In this document: positions 57,002 to 64,000 of the stretch, one piece after another | Position numbering within the stretch: the first letter of the stretch is position 1 | Layout: each line of letters opens with the position of its first letter | Notes under the pieces: model-generated | Seen by the model: only the letters and a program-made list of their open reading frames with translations | What the model was told of the DNA's origin: nothing | Database searches by the model: none | Made by a program: the position numbers and the translations under genes | Virus record (IMG/VR): IMGVR_UViG_3300050821_012250 | Span: 1 to 64,000 of that record | Length of the DNA stretch: 64,000 nucleotides | Direction: 5' to 3' (one strand) | Source of the DNA: a virus

Positions 57002-57823
57002 TCAATCTGTCGGCGCTTTAAAATCATCAGATACATGCCATTCGATCATTTGATGGAATGGAGGTTGTTTTGTTAAACATGACATAATATCTGTCATGAA
57101 TGGGGCACGAGTTTTCGAATCAACCCCCTGACGTACCTTTCTACTCTGAGACATTTCGCTGACTATTAAACCTGCCGCTTGAAGAGGTATTTCTCTGTCC
57201 GCATTTGCAATGACACAATATTCCATTGATGGATGGTTTTTTTGAAGAGTCTGAAAAAGTTTCTGAATATGCGTTTCGGGTAATTCAGAGCGCATAGAGA
57301 ACATAAGCGAAATCTTTTCTGGGAGATCGATCAAACCGCTTATTTTTTCCGATCTTTTCAAAATTGTTTCAATAGCTTCCATGTAGGAAGTGCGGACGAG
57401 TTCTTTGTCTGAGACTACAGGCACCGAAGCACAAAGATAGTGAACTTCATGCACACAGATGATCGTAGCCAAATCCTTCAACAATAAATTGAGTTGGGTC
57501 AAATCCCATCCATAAAATGGATCGCCCTCCTTTGCGGCTCCGGTACAAGCCTGCTTAAATTGCTGATGATCAAACCGAGCAATCGGAGTTGGATTGCGCA
57601 TACTCTGAAGTCTTTCGTCCCAAAGAACCTTGATTTTCTGCCAAGTTTCGCAGGTCGCGACTCCTCCGCCAACTATGTATCTATGAGGTTGAATGGAGGC
57701 AGCGCTACTGTCTAAATATGCCCATAACATATAGATGCGAGTTTCCGGCTCCCATCCCAAAGCATTAATTAGTTGTACAAAATAATCGTTGGACAGCGAG
57801 ATGGAACTAGCTTGGGGAGTCAT
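57002..57823 (-). CDS. DUF3800-like protein, 273 aa
   Basis: The N-terminal segment YMLWAYLDSSAASIQPHRYI, VGGGVATCETWQKIKVLWDE and RFDHQQFK follow the DUF3800 plan (DxSG...fxxgG...W...W...l...fH...F), and the end IPLQAAGLIVSEM fits its QaADl block, though the usual second Asp is Gly here. DUF3800 proteins occur beside mobile and defence genes; a nuclease-like fold has been suggested. The replaced Asp may make this copy inactive. Confidence 0.55.
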   Translation of the reverse strand: MTPQASSISLSNDYFVQLINALGWEPETRIYMLWAYLDSSAASIQPHRYIVGGGVATCETWQKIKVLWDERLQSMRNPTPIARFDHQQFKQACTGAAKEGDPFYGWDLTQLNLLLKDLATIICVHEVHYLCASVPVVSDKELVRTSYMEAIETILKRSEKISGLIDLPEKISLMFSMRSELPETHIQKLFQTLQKNHPSMEYCVIANADREIPLQAAGLIVSEMSQSRKVRQGVDSKTRAPFMTDIMSCLTKQPPFHQMIEWHVSDDFKAPTD

Positions 57824-57880
57824 CTTACGCCTCCGCCATTAATTTGGGTACGGGAAGTATAATATCTGGCTTCAAATCAT

Positions 57881-58150
57881 TTACCATTCAACGATCCTCC
57901 GCAAAAGATTCTGAGGGTCTATTTCAATCGCCGCAGCAATCGCCATGAAGTCCTGGAAACGCACCCGCGCACGGCCGCTTTCGATGTTGGCAACCATATT
58001 GCGCGTCCAGCCGCATTTTTCGGCCACGGCTTGCTGCGAGAGACCGACTTCCTGACGTGAGGCGCGGAGCACAATGGTAGCCCGGCGCCCCCAGTCGGTT
58101 TCGATGCGGCGACTGGAGTGTATTGACTGAATCGGTTGAGGATTATTCAT
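57881..58150 (-). CDS. Xre-family repressor-like protein, 89 aa
   Basis: Residues 25-80 form a Xre helix-turn-helix: VLRASRQEVGLSQQAVAEKC, GWTRNMVANIESGRARVRFQ, then DFMAIAAAIEIDP. No effector domain. It is the second of two leftward HTH genes beside a divergent control region. Confidence 0.78.
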   Translation of the reverse strand: MNNPQPIQSIHSSRRIETDWGRRATIVLRASRQEVGLSQQAVAEKCGWTRNMVANIESGRARVRFQDFMAIAAAIEIDPQNLLRRIVEW

Positions 58151-58178
58151 GTAAATACACTATAACGTTTTATCTTAT

Positions 58179-58367
58179 TCATAAATCCGCCACAAGCTTT
58201 TCCAGGGCAATCCCGGTACGCTCCGCAATCAGCTTCAGGTTCTCCGCTGAAGGGGATCTCCGTCCGTTTATCCAATGATTCAAATGCCCCGGACTGACGC
58301 CGATCCGTTTGGCGAGATTAATCTGGGACAGACCCGTGACTTTCATGTATTCATTGAGTACTTGCAT
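58179..58367 (-). CDS. Cro/CI-like helix-turn-helix protein, 62 aa
   Basis: From the ATG at 58367: MQVLNEYMKVTGLSQINLAK then RIGVSPGHLNHWINGRRSPS and AENLKLIAERTG, a complete HTH_3 domain. The candidate promoter ends only about 8 nt before the ATG and no Shine-Dalgarno is visible, so its mRNA may be leaderless, as for lambda cI. Longer in-frame start rejected. Confidence 0.78.
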   Translation of the reverse strand: MQVLNEYMKVTGLSQINLAKRIGVSPGHLNHWINGRRSPSAENLKLIAERTGIALEKLVADL

Positions 58368-58490
58368 GGAAACGTATATAGCATACAAACAAACAAATAC
58401 ACAATACCACATGGAAATAAATGCTTGACGAAGTCGTGCCGCCTATGCTCTCATAGGCTCACTTCAATAAAGCACCTTGGAAAAATTGGA
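58368..58490. promoter_or_regulatory. divergent control region with inverted-repeat operator
   Basis: Leftward: TTGTGT (58404-58399) and TATATA (58380-58375), spacer 18, includes an ACAAACAAACAAA tract. Rightward: TTGACG (58425-58430) and TCTCAT (58449-58454), spacer 18. A perfect inverted repeat GCCTATG-CTCT-CATAGGC (58441-58458) covers the rightward -10 box and is a natural operator for one of the adjacent HTH proteins. Confidence 0.5.
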
Positions 58491-58640
58491 ATGAGGCTTT
58501 CTCTTCGCGTGAACCCCACCGCCTTCGCCGACCGTCGCACGGCCGAGCAGAGGCGGCATTCGGATTCGATTGTCGAGAAACGCTGGAGGTGGCGCGTAGC
58601 GAGAAATGAGGCGAAACGCCGTGCTGAAAAATCGCGATAA
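58491..58640 (+). CDS. 49-aa basic protein
   Basis: MRLSLRVNPTAFADRRTAEQ followed by an Arg-rich helix. First gene right of the control region, its stop overlaps the next ATG. Unknown. Confidence 0.5.
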   Translation: MRLSLRVNPTAFADRRTAEQRRHSDSIVEKRWRWRVARNEAKRRAEKSR

Positions 58641-58873
58641 TGCGCATGCTCACACCAGAACTCGTCCATCAGATCCGCACGGCAAGGCTCACGGATACGG
58701 AATGGAGCAGGCGCCTAGATGTGTCGGTCAGGACGATACGGGATGCACGGGTGGGGAATACGTGGCCGAGCGTTGCGACGCCGCCGGATATCAGGATTCG
58801 GGTCGGAAATGGACGTGGACAGAAGGCGGCTGCGAATCTGACGCGAGAGCGGTGGAGTTATTTCCGTGAGTGA
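58640..58873 (+). CDS. small helix-turn-helix protein, 77 aa
   Basis: MLTPELVHQIRTARLTDTEW then SRRLDVSVRTIRDARVGNTW: the same helix-turn-helix type that ends many HNH homing proteins, including the one at 12479-13330. It directly precedes an HNH gene and overlaps it by 8 nt, so the two may work as a pair. Confidence 0.6.
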   Translation: MRMLTPELVHQIRTARLTDTEWSRRLDVSVRTIRDARVGNTWPSVATPPDIRIRVGNGRGQKAAANLTRERWSYFRE

Positions 58874-59423
58874 TGACATTCTGGCCGATGAGCGCCTCAA
58901 ACGTGATACGTGGGGACGGCTCACGGAAGCTCAGTACAACGAGCACTGGCTCGCTCGCGTGCGGGAAAAGTCCGTCGTGACCGAATCCGGCTGCCTCGTG
59001 TGGCAAGGATTTCTGCAGACCAAGGGATACGGCGGAACGACTTACCGAGGGCGCAACGTCGCCATTCATCGGCAAGCCTTCAAGATCCTAAAGAAGGCCG
59101 ACTTGCGCACGGAGGATTTCGTCTGCCACACCTGCGATACGCGCGCGTGCTGGAACATCGATCATCTTTGGCTGGGGAAGCCAGCCGATAACTCCCTCGA
59201 CATGGTCAAGAAGGGCCGCTGTCATGAGTGGACGCGAACGCATTGCCCTAAGGGGCATCCCTACGACGAAGAGAACACGATCCACCGAATAGCGAAGTCC
59301 GGCCGCCCAGCTCGTGGCTGCAAAGCCTGCCTCAAACTGACACATCAAACGCCTTCCTATATCGAATGGCGGCGCAATTACCAACGCAGACGACGCGCTG
59401 AAAAACGCGGAGCGAGTCAATGA
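58866..59423 (+). CDS. HNH endonuclease (HNH_3-like), 185 aa
   Basis: Residues 40-125 hold the HNH core: CLVWQGFLQTKGYGGTTYRG, HRQAFKILKKADLRTEDFVC, HTCDTRACWNIDHLWLGKPA and DNSLDMVKKGRC. The C-terminal part carries a further CPKGHPYDEENT/CKAC zinc-like module. A free-standing homing endonuclease is most likely. It is coupled to genes on both sides. Confidence 0.82.
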   Translation: MSDDILADERLKRDTWGRLTEAQYNEHWLARVREKSVVTESGCLVWQGFLQTKGYGGTTYRGRNVAIHRQAFKILKKADLRTEDFVCHTCDTRACWNIDHLWLGKPADNSLDMVKKGRCHEWTRTHCPKGHPYDEENTIHRIAKSGRPARGCKACLKLTHQTPSYIEWRRNYQRRRRAEKRGASQ

Positions 59424-59614
59424 ACGAGAAATACGCAGTTCCCACTGATGAGCGTCTCATTCTAGACGGGGCTGCCGAATGTCAATTCGACAGGGACGGT
59501 GACTTGGAGATCGATATCTCTCCGGGAACCGGGAGTGACAGATGGGAAGGAATTTACCTGAGTCGCGAATACGTCCTGAGGTTGCGAGACTGGCTTAACG
59601 AGAAACTCCCATGA
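59420..59614 (+). CDS. 64-aa protein, unknown
   Basis: Ends YVLRLRDWLNEKLP, similar to the end of the 63-residue protein at 43953-44144; both have a short beta core (ECQFDRDGDLEIDISPGTGS) before it. Paralogue of that gene. Unknown. Confidence 0.5.
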   Translation: MNEKYAVPTDERLILDGAAECQFDRDGDLEIDISPGTGSDRWEGIYLSREYVLRLRDWLNEKLP

Positions 59615-59865
59615 CCGAAGCTCACCAGACCGAAGAACAACAGTTAAAGGCATGCCCGTTCTGTCAATCGGCTTTGGCACCCGAAGCCCTTTCGGAGCAT
59701 GAGATGGAAGATCTTGGCGATTGTGACTGCGACTGCCATGCCAACGCCCACCAGAACTTTGCGGTCTGCTGTTGTGCGAATTCTGGCGGATGCGGCGCGA
59801 TCGGCGGATTCGAAATAAGCAAGCGAGCGGCCATCAAAAAATGGAACGCGAGAGGTGCAACATGA
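59611..59865 (+). CDS. Lar-like zinc-ribbon (restriction alleviation family), 84 aa
   Basis: KACPFCQSALAPEALSEHEM, later CGAIGGFEISKRAAIKKWNA follow the Lar family plan (CPFC...C..CGA....A...WN.R). Lar of Rac phage relieves type I restriction; most family members are untested, so the role here is only suggested. The middle is a dense Cys/Asp run (DCDCDCH). Confidence 0.7.
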   Translation: MTEAHQTEEQQLKACPFCQSALAPEALSEHEMEDLGDCDCDCHANAHQNFAVCCCANSGGCGAIGGFEISKRAAIKKWNARGAT

Positions 59866-60074
59866 CTGCAGATCGGCCAAGCGTTGAAGACATGCTCGCC
59901 CAAGCGCGATTGTGGCCACGTGATGGGTTTGGCGAAGGTCTCTGGTTCCACGCCATGGCCGATGAGATCGAAAGGGCGCATGCCGACTTGGATCTATTAG
60001 CGCGCTCCGGCTGTCGTGTCCGTGAATACAACGGGCGCCGCTTTGTCGAGATCGTATCGGATGTACAGCCATGA
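59862..60074 (+). CDS. 70-aa protein, unknown
   Basis: MTADRPSVEDMLAQARLWPR with a central helix and ends VREYNGRRFVEIVSDVQP. Coupled both sides. Unknown. Confidence 0.5.
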   Translation: MTADRPSVEDMLAQARLWPRDGFGEGLWFHAMADEIERAHADLDLLARSGCRVREYNGRRFVEIVSDVQP

Positions 60075-60634
60075 CAGACACTAACCGTTCATCGGAACAG
60101 CGGGTACTGCCGTTGATCGCACGCCGTGCGGCGGTTATCAGCCCATGCGAGCTATATCGGTACACCCTGGAGCGCCAGTTCGGGGATTACGAGGACGGCG
60201 CTCCGTATGATGGTGTCGGTTCGATCATGTTCGTCATGCTCAATCCAAGTACCGCCGATGCGGACAAGGACGACCCGACGATTCGGCGTTGTCTGGGATT
60301 CGCGCATCGCTTTAATTTCCGAGAGTTGCTGGTTGCCAATATTTACTCACTGCGCGCGACCAATCCCGAGGACCTGTGGGATTCGTTAGAGGCCGGCATC
60401 AAGATCAGAGGCCCTGAGCACGAATACTACTTCGCGGGGCTGGCTTTCCGCGCCCACCGCGTTGTGATGGCTTTCGGCAACCATGCGGCATCTCCAGATC
60501 GGCGTCTGGCCGAGAAGCTTCTACTGGATAACTTCAAGGGAGATCCGTGCTGCCTCAAAAGGAACAAGGATGGCAGTCCCGGACATCCTCTGTATCTCCC
60601 GGCGAACTCCCAATTCGTAAGGTATGGCGCATGA
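60071..60634 (+). CDS. DUF1643 protein, 187 aa
   Basis: MFVMLNPSTADADKDDPTIR, RRCLGFAHRFNFRELLVANI and YSLRATNPEDL are the distinctive DUF1643 signature (MLNPSTAD...DPT.R). The family is widespread in phages and mobile elements and has no confirmed activity. C-terminus LYLPANSQF fits the family end (hPLYl). Confidence 0.88.
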   Translation: MTDTNRSSEQRVLPLIARRAAVISPCELYRYTLERQFGDYEDGAPYDGVGSIMFVMLNPSTADADKDDPTIRRCLGFAHRFNFRELLVANIYSLRATNPEDLWDSLEAGIKIRGPEHEYYFAGLAFRAHRVVMAFGNHAASPDRRLAEKLLLDNFKGDPCCLKRNKDGSPGHPLYLPANSQFVRYGA

Positions 60635-61425
60635 GCAAAGAACTGCCGTCCAAGGAACAGCGAACCACTCCAGGCGAGCACGGGCATCTCACAACGGCTG
60701 ACAGGGATGCTTGCCCCGTGTGCAACCCGACCTCAAATCGGAAGTTACATCGCTGTCCCGATTGTAAAAATCAGTTCGTGCAGCCGTTCGTGTGCACGAC
60801 CTGCGGCGCCGAGAAACTCTACGACGAAACCGTGCGGTCTCAGGCTGCCACTATTGAGCGGCTGCGCAACACCACCGCCGTGCTAAAAACCGTCTACAGA
60901 CTCGCGGGCGGACACTCAATCGAATGCCAGTGCAGGCAATGCGAAATATTCGAGTTGCTGGAGCCCATCGTCGGCAACACCAGTCAGAGAAACGCCGACG
61001 AGACGCCTGCGCTCCCCACGCAAATGCTGTTGGACGCCGTCAATCGGCTCACCGAAGTACTCCACGAATCGGATCACATCCATTTGGCAACACTATGGAC
61101 CGAATTGCAGCGCCTGCGCGTCGGCTCATCGGAGGAACCGACAGGAAGTCGAACCAGTGAGGAGGCCATTCTCAGAGGGTTGTTGGCTGCCGCTTATTCC
61201 GGTAGCAATCTGTACTGCGATGATGGCGAATTGCAGGACGGGGCTGATATCCCTGTCATCGATTATCTACGCGATAGCGTGCTGGAGATTGAGCGAAAGA
61301 TTCGGGAGCGCGGCCGGCGCAAGCTTGCTAGCTCACAGGAGAAAGCCACAGCGAAGCGCTGGTGCCCGAGTTCTTTGCATCAACTCGGCGCCGATGAAAC
61401 GTGCGATTGCGTGGTTCAGCCGTGA
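60631..61425 (+). CDS. 264-aa protein with zinc ribbon
   Basis: From the ATG at 60631 overlapping the DUF1643 stop. CPVCNPTS, CPDCKNQ and CTTCGAEK form two ribbon pairs in residues 28-70; a helical middle and a Lys/Arg-rich end follow. No family recognised. Confidence 0.5.
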   Translation: MSKELPSKEQRTTPGEHGHLTTADRDACPVCNPTSNRKLHRCPDCKNQFVQPFVCTTCGAEKLYDETVRSQAATIERLRNTTAVLKTVYRLAGGHSIECQCRQCEIFELLEPIVGNTSQRNADETPALPTQMLLDAVNRLTEVLHESDHIHLATLWTELQRLRVGSSEEPTGSRTSEEAILRGLLAAAYSGSNLYCDDGELQDGADIPVIDYLRDSVLEIERKIRERGRRKLASSQEKATAKRWCPSSLHQLGADETCDCVVQP

Positions 61426-61526
61426 CCGCCGGCGACATCATCCCCATCCTGCTACGCGCCGCGCCTGCTATCGTGCTGACGTGGTGCCTGATCCGATCCA
61501 TTCCAATCTGGAGGGCCTATGACTGA
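61422..61526 (+). CDS. membrane micro-protein, 34 aa
   Basis: GTG start overlapping the upstream stop: TAGDIIPILLRAAPAIVLTW then CLIRSIPIWRAYD. One membrane helix with a short tail. Confidence 0.45.
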   Translation: MTAGDIIPILLRAAPAIVLTWCLIRSIPIWRAYD

Positions 61527-61704
61527 GAAGAACGCTGAGCCGATCAATACCAAGTCATTCGGGGTTGTGATGGCACTTTCTCAACTCACGAATCAGCCAC
61601 AGCTAGATGGCCTCGGCGAGTTGGGTGAGCTACTCAAGAAGCTGATCGTCACCTCTCAGGAAATCGTAGCTCAGGTATCTTCGGGCCAACAGGCGGCATC
61701 GTGA
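61519..61704 (+). CDS. 61-aa protein, unknown
   Basis: MTEKNAEPINTKSFGVVMAL, then an amphipathic helix. Overlaps the previous gene by 8 nt. Unknown. Confidence 0.45.
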   Translation: MTEKNAEPINTKSFGVVMALSQLTNQPQLDGLGELGELLKKLIVTSQEIVAQVSSGQQAAS

Positions 61705-62186
61705 CAATCAGACGCGCGGTTATAGTCTTGTGCGGTCTGTTTGTTCTGGCTGCGCTGATCATCATGGCTCGCCGCACAGCCGAGACCAGCGCATGGATAG
61801 TCGCTGAAGGCCGGGCCGAGACGGGAGGCGCCGTCCTCCCCGTGGGAAAATTCCCAACCAAAGTCGCGTGCGAGACGGAAATCGAGCGACGGTTCCCGGG
61901 CGCTCCGAAAACGGGTCACTGGTATCTGTCCGAAGGCATCGCGTATGGGTGCTTCTCCTCCAATGTGCCCGAACTGTTGAAAGAGTCTCGGGTGCCCGAG
62001 TGGGACATGATTCATGGAGATCCACCCAAAGACGCGAATGACGTCCCGGCTGAGTGGTGCCCGGCGTCCATAGCTACTGACTATGGACAGACGCCCCCGA
62101 AGGAAATCGTGACGAACCCGGCGGGATGGTGTCGGACGGGCGATACGATCGGTGTGCCTACGGCTGGCGGATATACAGCGCAGTGA
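61701..62186 (+). CDS. membrane-anchored protein, 161 aa
   Basis: GTG start overlapping the upstream TGA. A single N-terminal membrane helix (RAVIVLCGLFVLAALIIMA) precedes a soluble domain with three Cys (KVACETEIERRF, YGCFSS, EWCPAS), likely periplasmic. Function unknown; a superinfection or envelope role is possible. Confidence 0.55.
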   Translation: MTIRRAVIVLCGLFVLAALIIMARRTAETSAWIVAEGRAETGGAVLPVGKFPTKVACETEIERRFPGAPKTGHWYLSEGIAYGCFSSNVPELLKESRVPEWDMIHGDPPKDANDVPAEWCPASIATDYGQTPPKEIVTNPAGWCRTGDTIGVPTAGGYTAQ

Positions 62187-62202
62187 ACGGGGACGATAAG
62201 CA

Positions 62203-62511
62203 ATGAGCATGAAAGTTGAAATAGATGCCGTTGATGCCGAATTGCTCAGCGCTCTTCGGAAGTGCAAGGCATCGAGCGTAATGGCTTGGGATGTAACTCT
62301 CGCGCCGGGCGTGACGATGAAAATTGAAGTAAATTACCCGCTTACGTACATCATTCCGGCTTCGATCATATCGGCTGCCACCGCATGTATTTCGGCCAGC
62401 ATCGAGGCAGCTAAGCCACCGCAAAAGAAATTTCCCTGCACTGGTTGCTATTCGGTACCGTGTGTCTGCGGTCAATTAAAACCGGTGAGCGAGGAGCCGA
62501 AGCATGGCTAA
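62203..62511 (+). CDS. 102-aa protein, unknown
   Basis: Starts MSMKVEIDAVDAELLSALRK; has a hydrophobic middle (YIIPASIISAATACISASIE) and a CTGCYSVPCVCG cluster at the end. Possible membrane protein with a zinc site. Confidence 0.45.
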   Translation: MSMKVEIDAVDAELLSALRKCKASSVMAWDVTLAPGVTMKIEVNYPLTYIIPASIISAATACISASIEAAKPPQKKFPCTGCYSVPCVCGQLKPVSEEPKHG

Positions 62512-62740
62512 GTTCAAAGGTCCAACACTGACAGATGCCGCCTACGTGGCGCGACTGCGAAAGGACTATCCCGAGAGATGCGATGGAAAGGGTGACGAGG
62601 AGGTGCTTGCCTATTACAACCCTGCCGGTCACAAGTATGTCGAGTGCACATTATGGGACCACCTCGGAGATGCTGCGTACGATTACGAGCGGTTGGCTGA
62701 TGCTTATCTAGCGCTTCGAGCACAGTCGGGCAAGACATGA
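62504..62740 (+). CDS. 78-aa protein, unknown
   Basis: MAKFKGPTLTDAAYVARLRK then VECTLWDHLGDAAYDYERLA. The TLWDHLGDAxYDYExLA pattern is seen in small phage-encoded proteins of unknown function. Confidence 0.5.
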   Translation: MAKFKGPTLTDAAYVARLRKDYPERCDGKGDEEVLAYYNPAGHKYVECTLWDHLGDAAYDYERLADAYLALRAQSGKT

Positions 62741-62949
62741 AACCACCAAAAGAAGCTCCTGACGTGCTGCTACGTGCAGCGGACGCCGCTGTTGCGCTAT
62801 GGCGTACGCGTAAACCATTCGGGAAAAGCATGCGCTACTACGCGGAGCATCCAACTCTAAATTGGGAGTCTGGCGCTCATCGATTCGCGAAAGCCGCAGC
62901 TAAGTGGTGGTTGATACAACATCCACAGCACAGGGGTGAGCAGCCATGA
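62737..62949 (+). CDS. 70-aa basic protein, unknown
   Basis: A helical, basic product (AADAAVALWRTRKPFGKSMR). Coupled on both sides. Unknown. Confidence 0.45.
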   Translation: MKPPKEAPDVLLRAADAAVALWRTRKPFGKSMRYYAEHPTLNWESGAHRFAKAAAKWWLIQHPQHRGEQP

Positions 62950-63146
62950 ATTTCCTCAAGGTGGCGGATTGCAAAGCGAATCGCGACCGGCTGGCAGAAC
63001 TCGACAGGCTGCCCCGACCACGTAGGGGAAGCCAAACCCACTGTTGGACGTGCGGTCGGTGGTGCTACGAGGTTGACCGCTGCAACCTGTTCCGGGCGAA
63101 GTTCGACTCGACACAAGATTCCATAACAGCAGGTACAAATGCGTGA
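62946..63146 (+). CDS. small Cys-containing protein, 66 aa
   Basis: MNFLKVADCKANRDRLAELD then CWTCGRWCYEVDRC, a probable zinc knuckle. Its end overlaps the methyltransferase start by 8 nt. Confidence 0.45.
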   Translation: MNFLKVADCKANRDRLAELDRLPRPRRGSQTHCWTCGRWCYEVDRCNLFRAKFDSTQDSITAGTNA

Positions 63147-64000
63147 GTTGGCTCTTTTCGCAGGCGCTGGTGGCGGAATACTCGGGGGGGGGCTGCTCGG
63201 GTGGCGAACCGTGTGCGCAGTTGAGCGTAATGCCTACTGCGCAGCCGTTCTGGCGCAACGACAAACCGATGGTTGCCTCCGTCCTTTCCCGATTTGGTCT
63301 GACGTTACAACTTTTGACGGTCGACCATGGCGCAGCTTTATTGACATGGTTTCGGGAGGATTTCCTTGCCAGGATATCTCCGTCGCTGGCAGTGGAGTCG
63401 GACTCGATGGCGAACGATCAGGACTCTGGCGCGAGATGGCCCGCATCATTCGCGAGGTGGGACCGCGATACGTCTACGTGGAGAACTCCCCAATGCTCAC
63501 TTCTCGGGGACTCGGACGAGTTCTCGGAGACCTGGCCGAACTCGGGTTCGATGCGCAATGGGGAGTGCTCGGAGCGTCCGACGTTGGAGCTCCGCACATC
63601 CGAAAGCGGATCTGGATTCTTGCCGACGCCCGTAGCAATAGATACGGGAAGCCGATTCAATCAGTCGCCGAGCGAGGGAGCCGCATTGAGGCCGACGCTG
63701 GGCGCCATGGCGAGGTTTGGTCTGTGGCCCACTCCAACGGCGACTTTAGGCACGAAAGGGGGGCGGATAACTCCGAGGAAGAGCCGGGAGGGCGGGACGC
63801 TGATCGAAGCGGTATCAGCGCGTCGATGGCGGACGCCGAATGCCTCGGACGCGACGAAATGGTCGAATCAGTCGATGGAGGATCGCCTGACAAAGGGCCA
63901 GCAGTTGCGTTTGAACACTCAGGTATCCCCGGAGGGCGGCAAGGGTGGCCAACTGAACCCCGATTGGGTCGAGTGGCTGATGGGGTGGCCAATCGGGTGG
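63139..64000 (+). CDS. Dcm-type cytosine-5 DNA methyltransferase, C-terminus cut by window end
   Basis: The frame opens MRELALFAGAGGGILGGGLL, motif I of m5C methyltransferases, and stays open for 287 codons to the window edge. Motif IV VSGGFPCQDISVAG holds the catalytic Cys, motif VI is VENSPML (ENS in place of ENV) and motif VIII is APHIRKRIWILAD. The C-terminal part reads WPTEPRLGRVADGVANRV, typical of phage Dcm homologues. It probably protects phage DNA from restriction. From about 63600 a second frame is also open and Dcm-like (ending LNPDWVEWLMGWPIGW), see findings. Confidence 0.9.
   Translation, partial: MRELALFAGAGGGILGGGLLGWRTVCAVERNAYCAAVLAQRQTDGCLRPFPIWSDVTTFDGRPWRSFIDMVSGGFPCQDISVAGSGVGLDGERSGLWREMARIIREVGPRYVYVENSPMLTSRGLGRVLGDLAELGFDAQWGVLGASDVGAPHIRKRIWILADARSNRYGKPIQSVAERGSRIEADAGRHGEVWSVAHSNGDFRHERGADNSEEEPGGRDADRSGISASMADAECLGRDEMVESVDGGSPDKGPAVAFEHSGIPGGRQGWPTEPRLGRVADGVANRV

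Noticed and set aside
1-64000. Integrase and attachment sites
   Set aside because: No tyrosine or serine recombinase was seen, and the tRNA-Gln is not flanked by a visible duplication, so integration cannot be argued from this window.

Overview
This window is a 64 kb slice of a tailed double-stranded DNA phage genome (or a prophage of one) with a P22-type podovirus head and neck module: portal, scaffold, gp5-like coat protein, gp4-like and gp10-like neck proteins and a P22-like large terminase. Most genes are small and chained by ATGA, GTGA or TGATG stop/start overlaps, with many GTG or TTG starts, so the two strands read as two very long operons. The host cannot be named; the moderately GC-rich sequence and a CsrA homologue, a GroES pair and a LexA-like DNA-binding domain suggest a Gram-negative, probably proteobacterial host (inference). 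No integrase, DNA polymerase, RNA polymerase or recognisable lysis cassette lies in the window, so the genome clearly continues outside it.

Layout. A divergent switch at about 43.88-43.95 kb separates two blocks. Leftward from there to base 1 run: a 672-residue phage protein of unknown role, a string of very small genes (41.6-38.3 kb), a prim-pol/VapE-type helicase (38.3-36.1 kb), a repeat-rich AT-rich control region (36.1-35.9 kb), small and large terminase (35.9-33.5 kb), about 35 accessory genes including a methyltransferase, a TnpB, a tandem GroES and a Q-like antiterminator (33.5-22.3 kb), a tailspike, the portal, scaffold and coat genes (22.3-13.3 kb), and decoration, neck and tail-fibre genes with two glycosyltransferases and a second methyltransferase (12.4 kb to the edge).

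Rightward from 43.95 kb runs the accessory/early block: a LexA-like DNA-binding protein, a leftward island with a VRR-NUC nuclease and tRNA-Gln, a short CsrA, a MazG-like protein, a SLOG-fold protein, a DHH phosphoesterase, an SPFH lipoprotein, a PRPP-synthetase-like plus NAMPT-like pair resembling the NARP1 NAD+ reconstitution pathway, a RecT-like annealing protein with a Gp157-family partner, a leftward island with a DUF3800 protein and two Cro/CI-like repressors, an HNH endonuclease, a Lar-like zinc ribbon and a Dcm-type cytosine methyltransferase cut by the window end.

The most striking features are selfish elements in the most conserved genes. The coat gene is split by a 260-nt group I intron; its P1 and P10 pairings fix the splice sites and restore a 452-residue coat protein that starts at an ATT codon. 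The portal gene carries a 338-residue intein with the sequence signature of class 3 inteins (His at position 1, and the Trp-Cys-Thr triad). Two free-standing HNH endonucleases and a TnpB translationally coupled to its neighbours complete the set.
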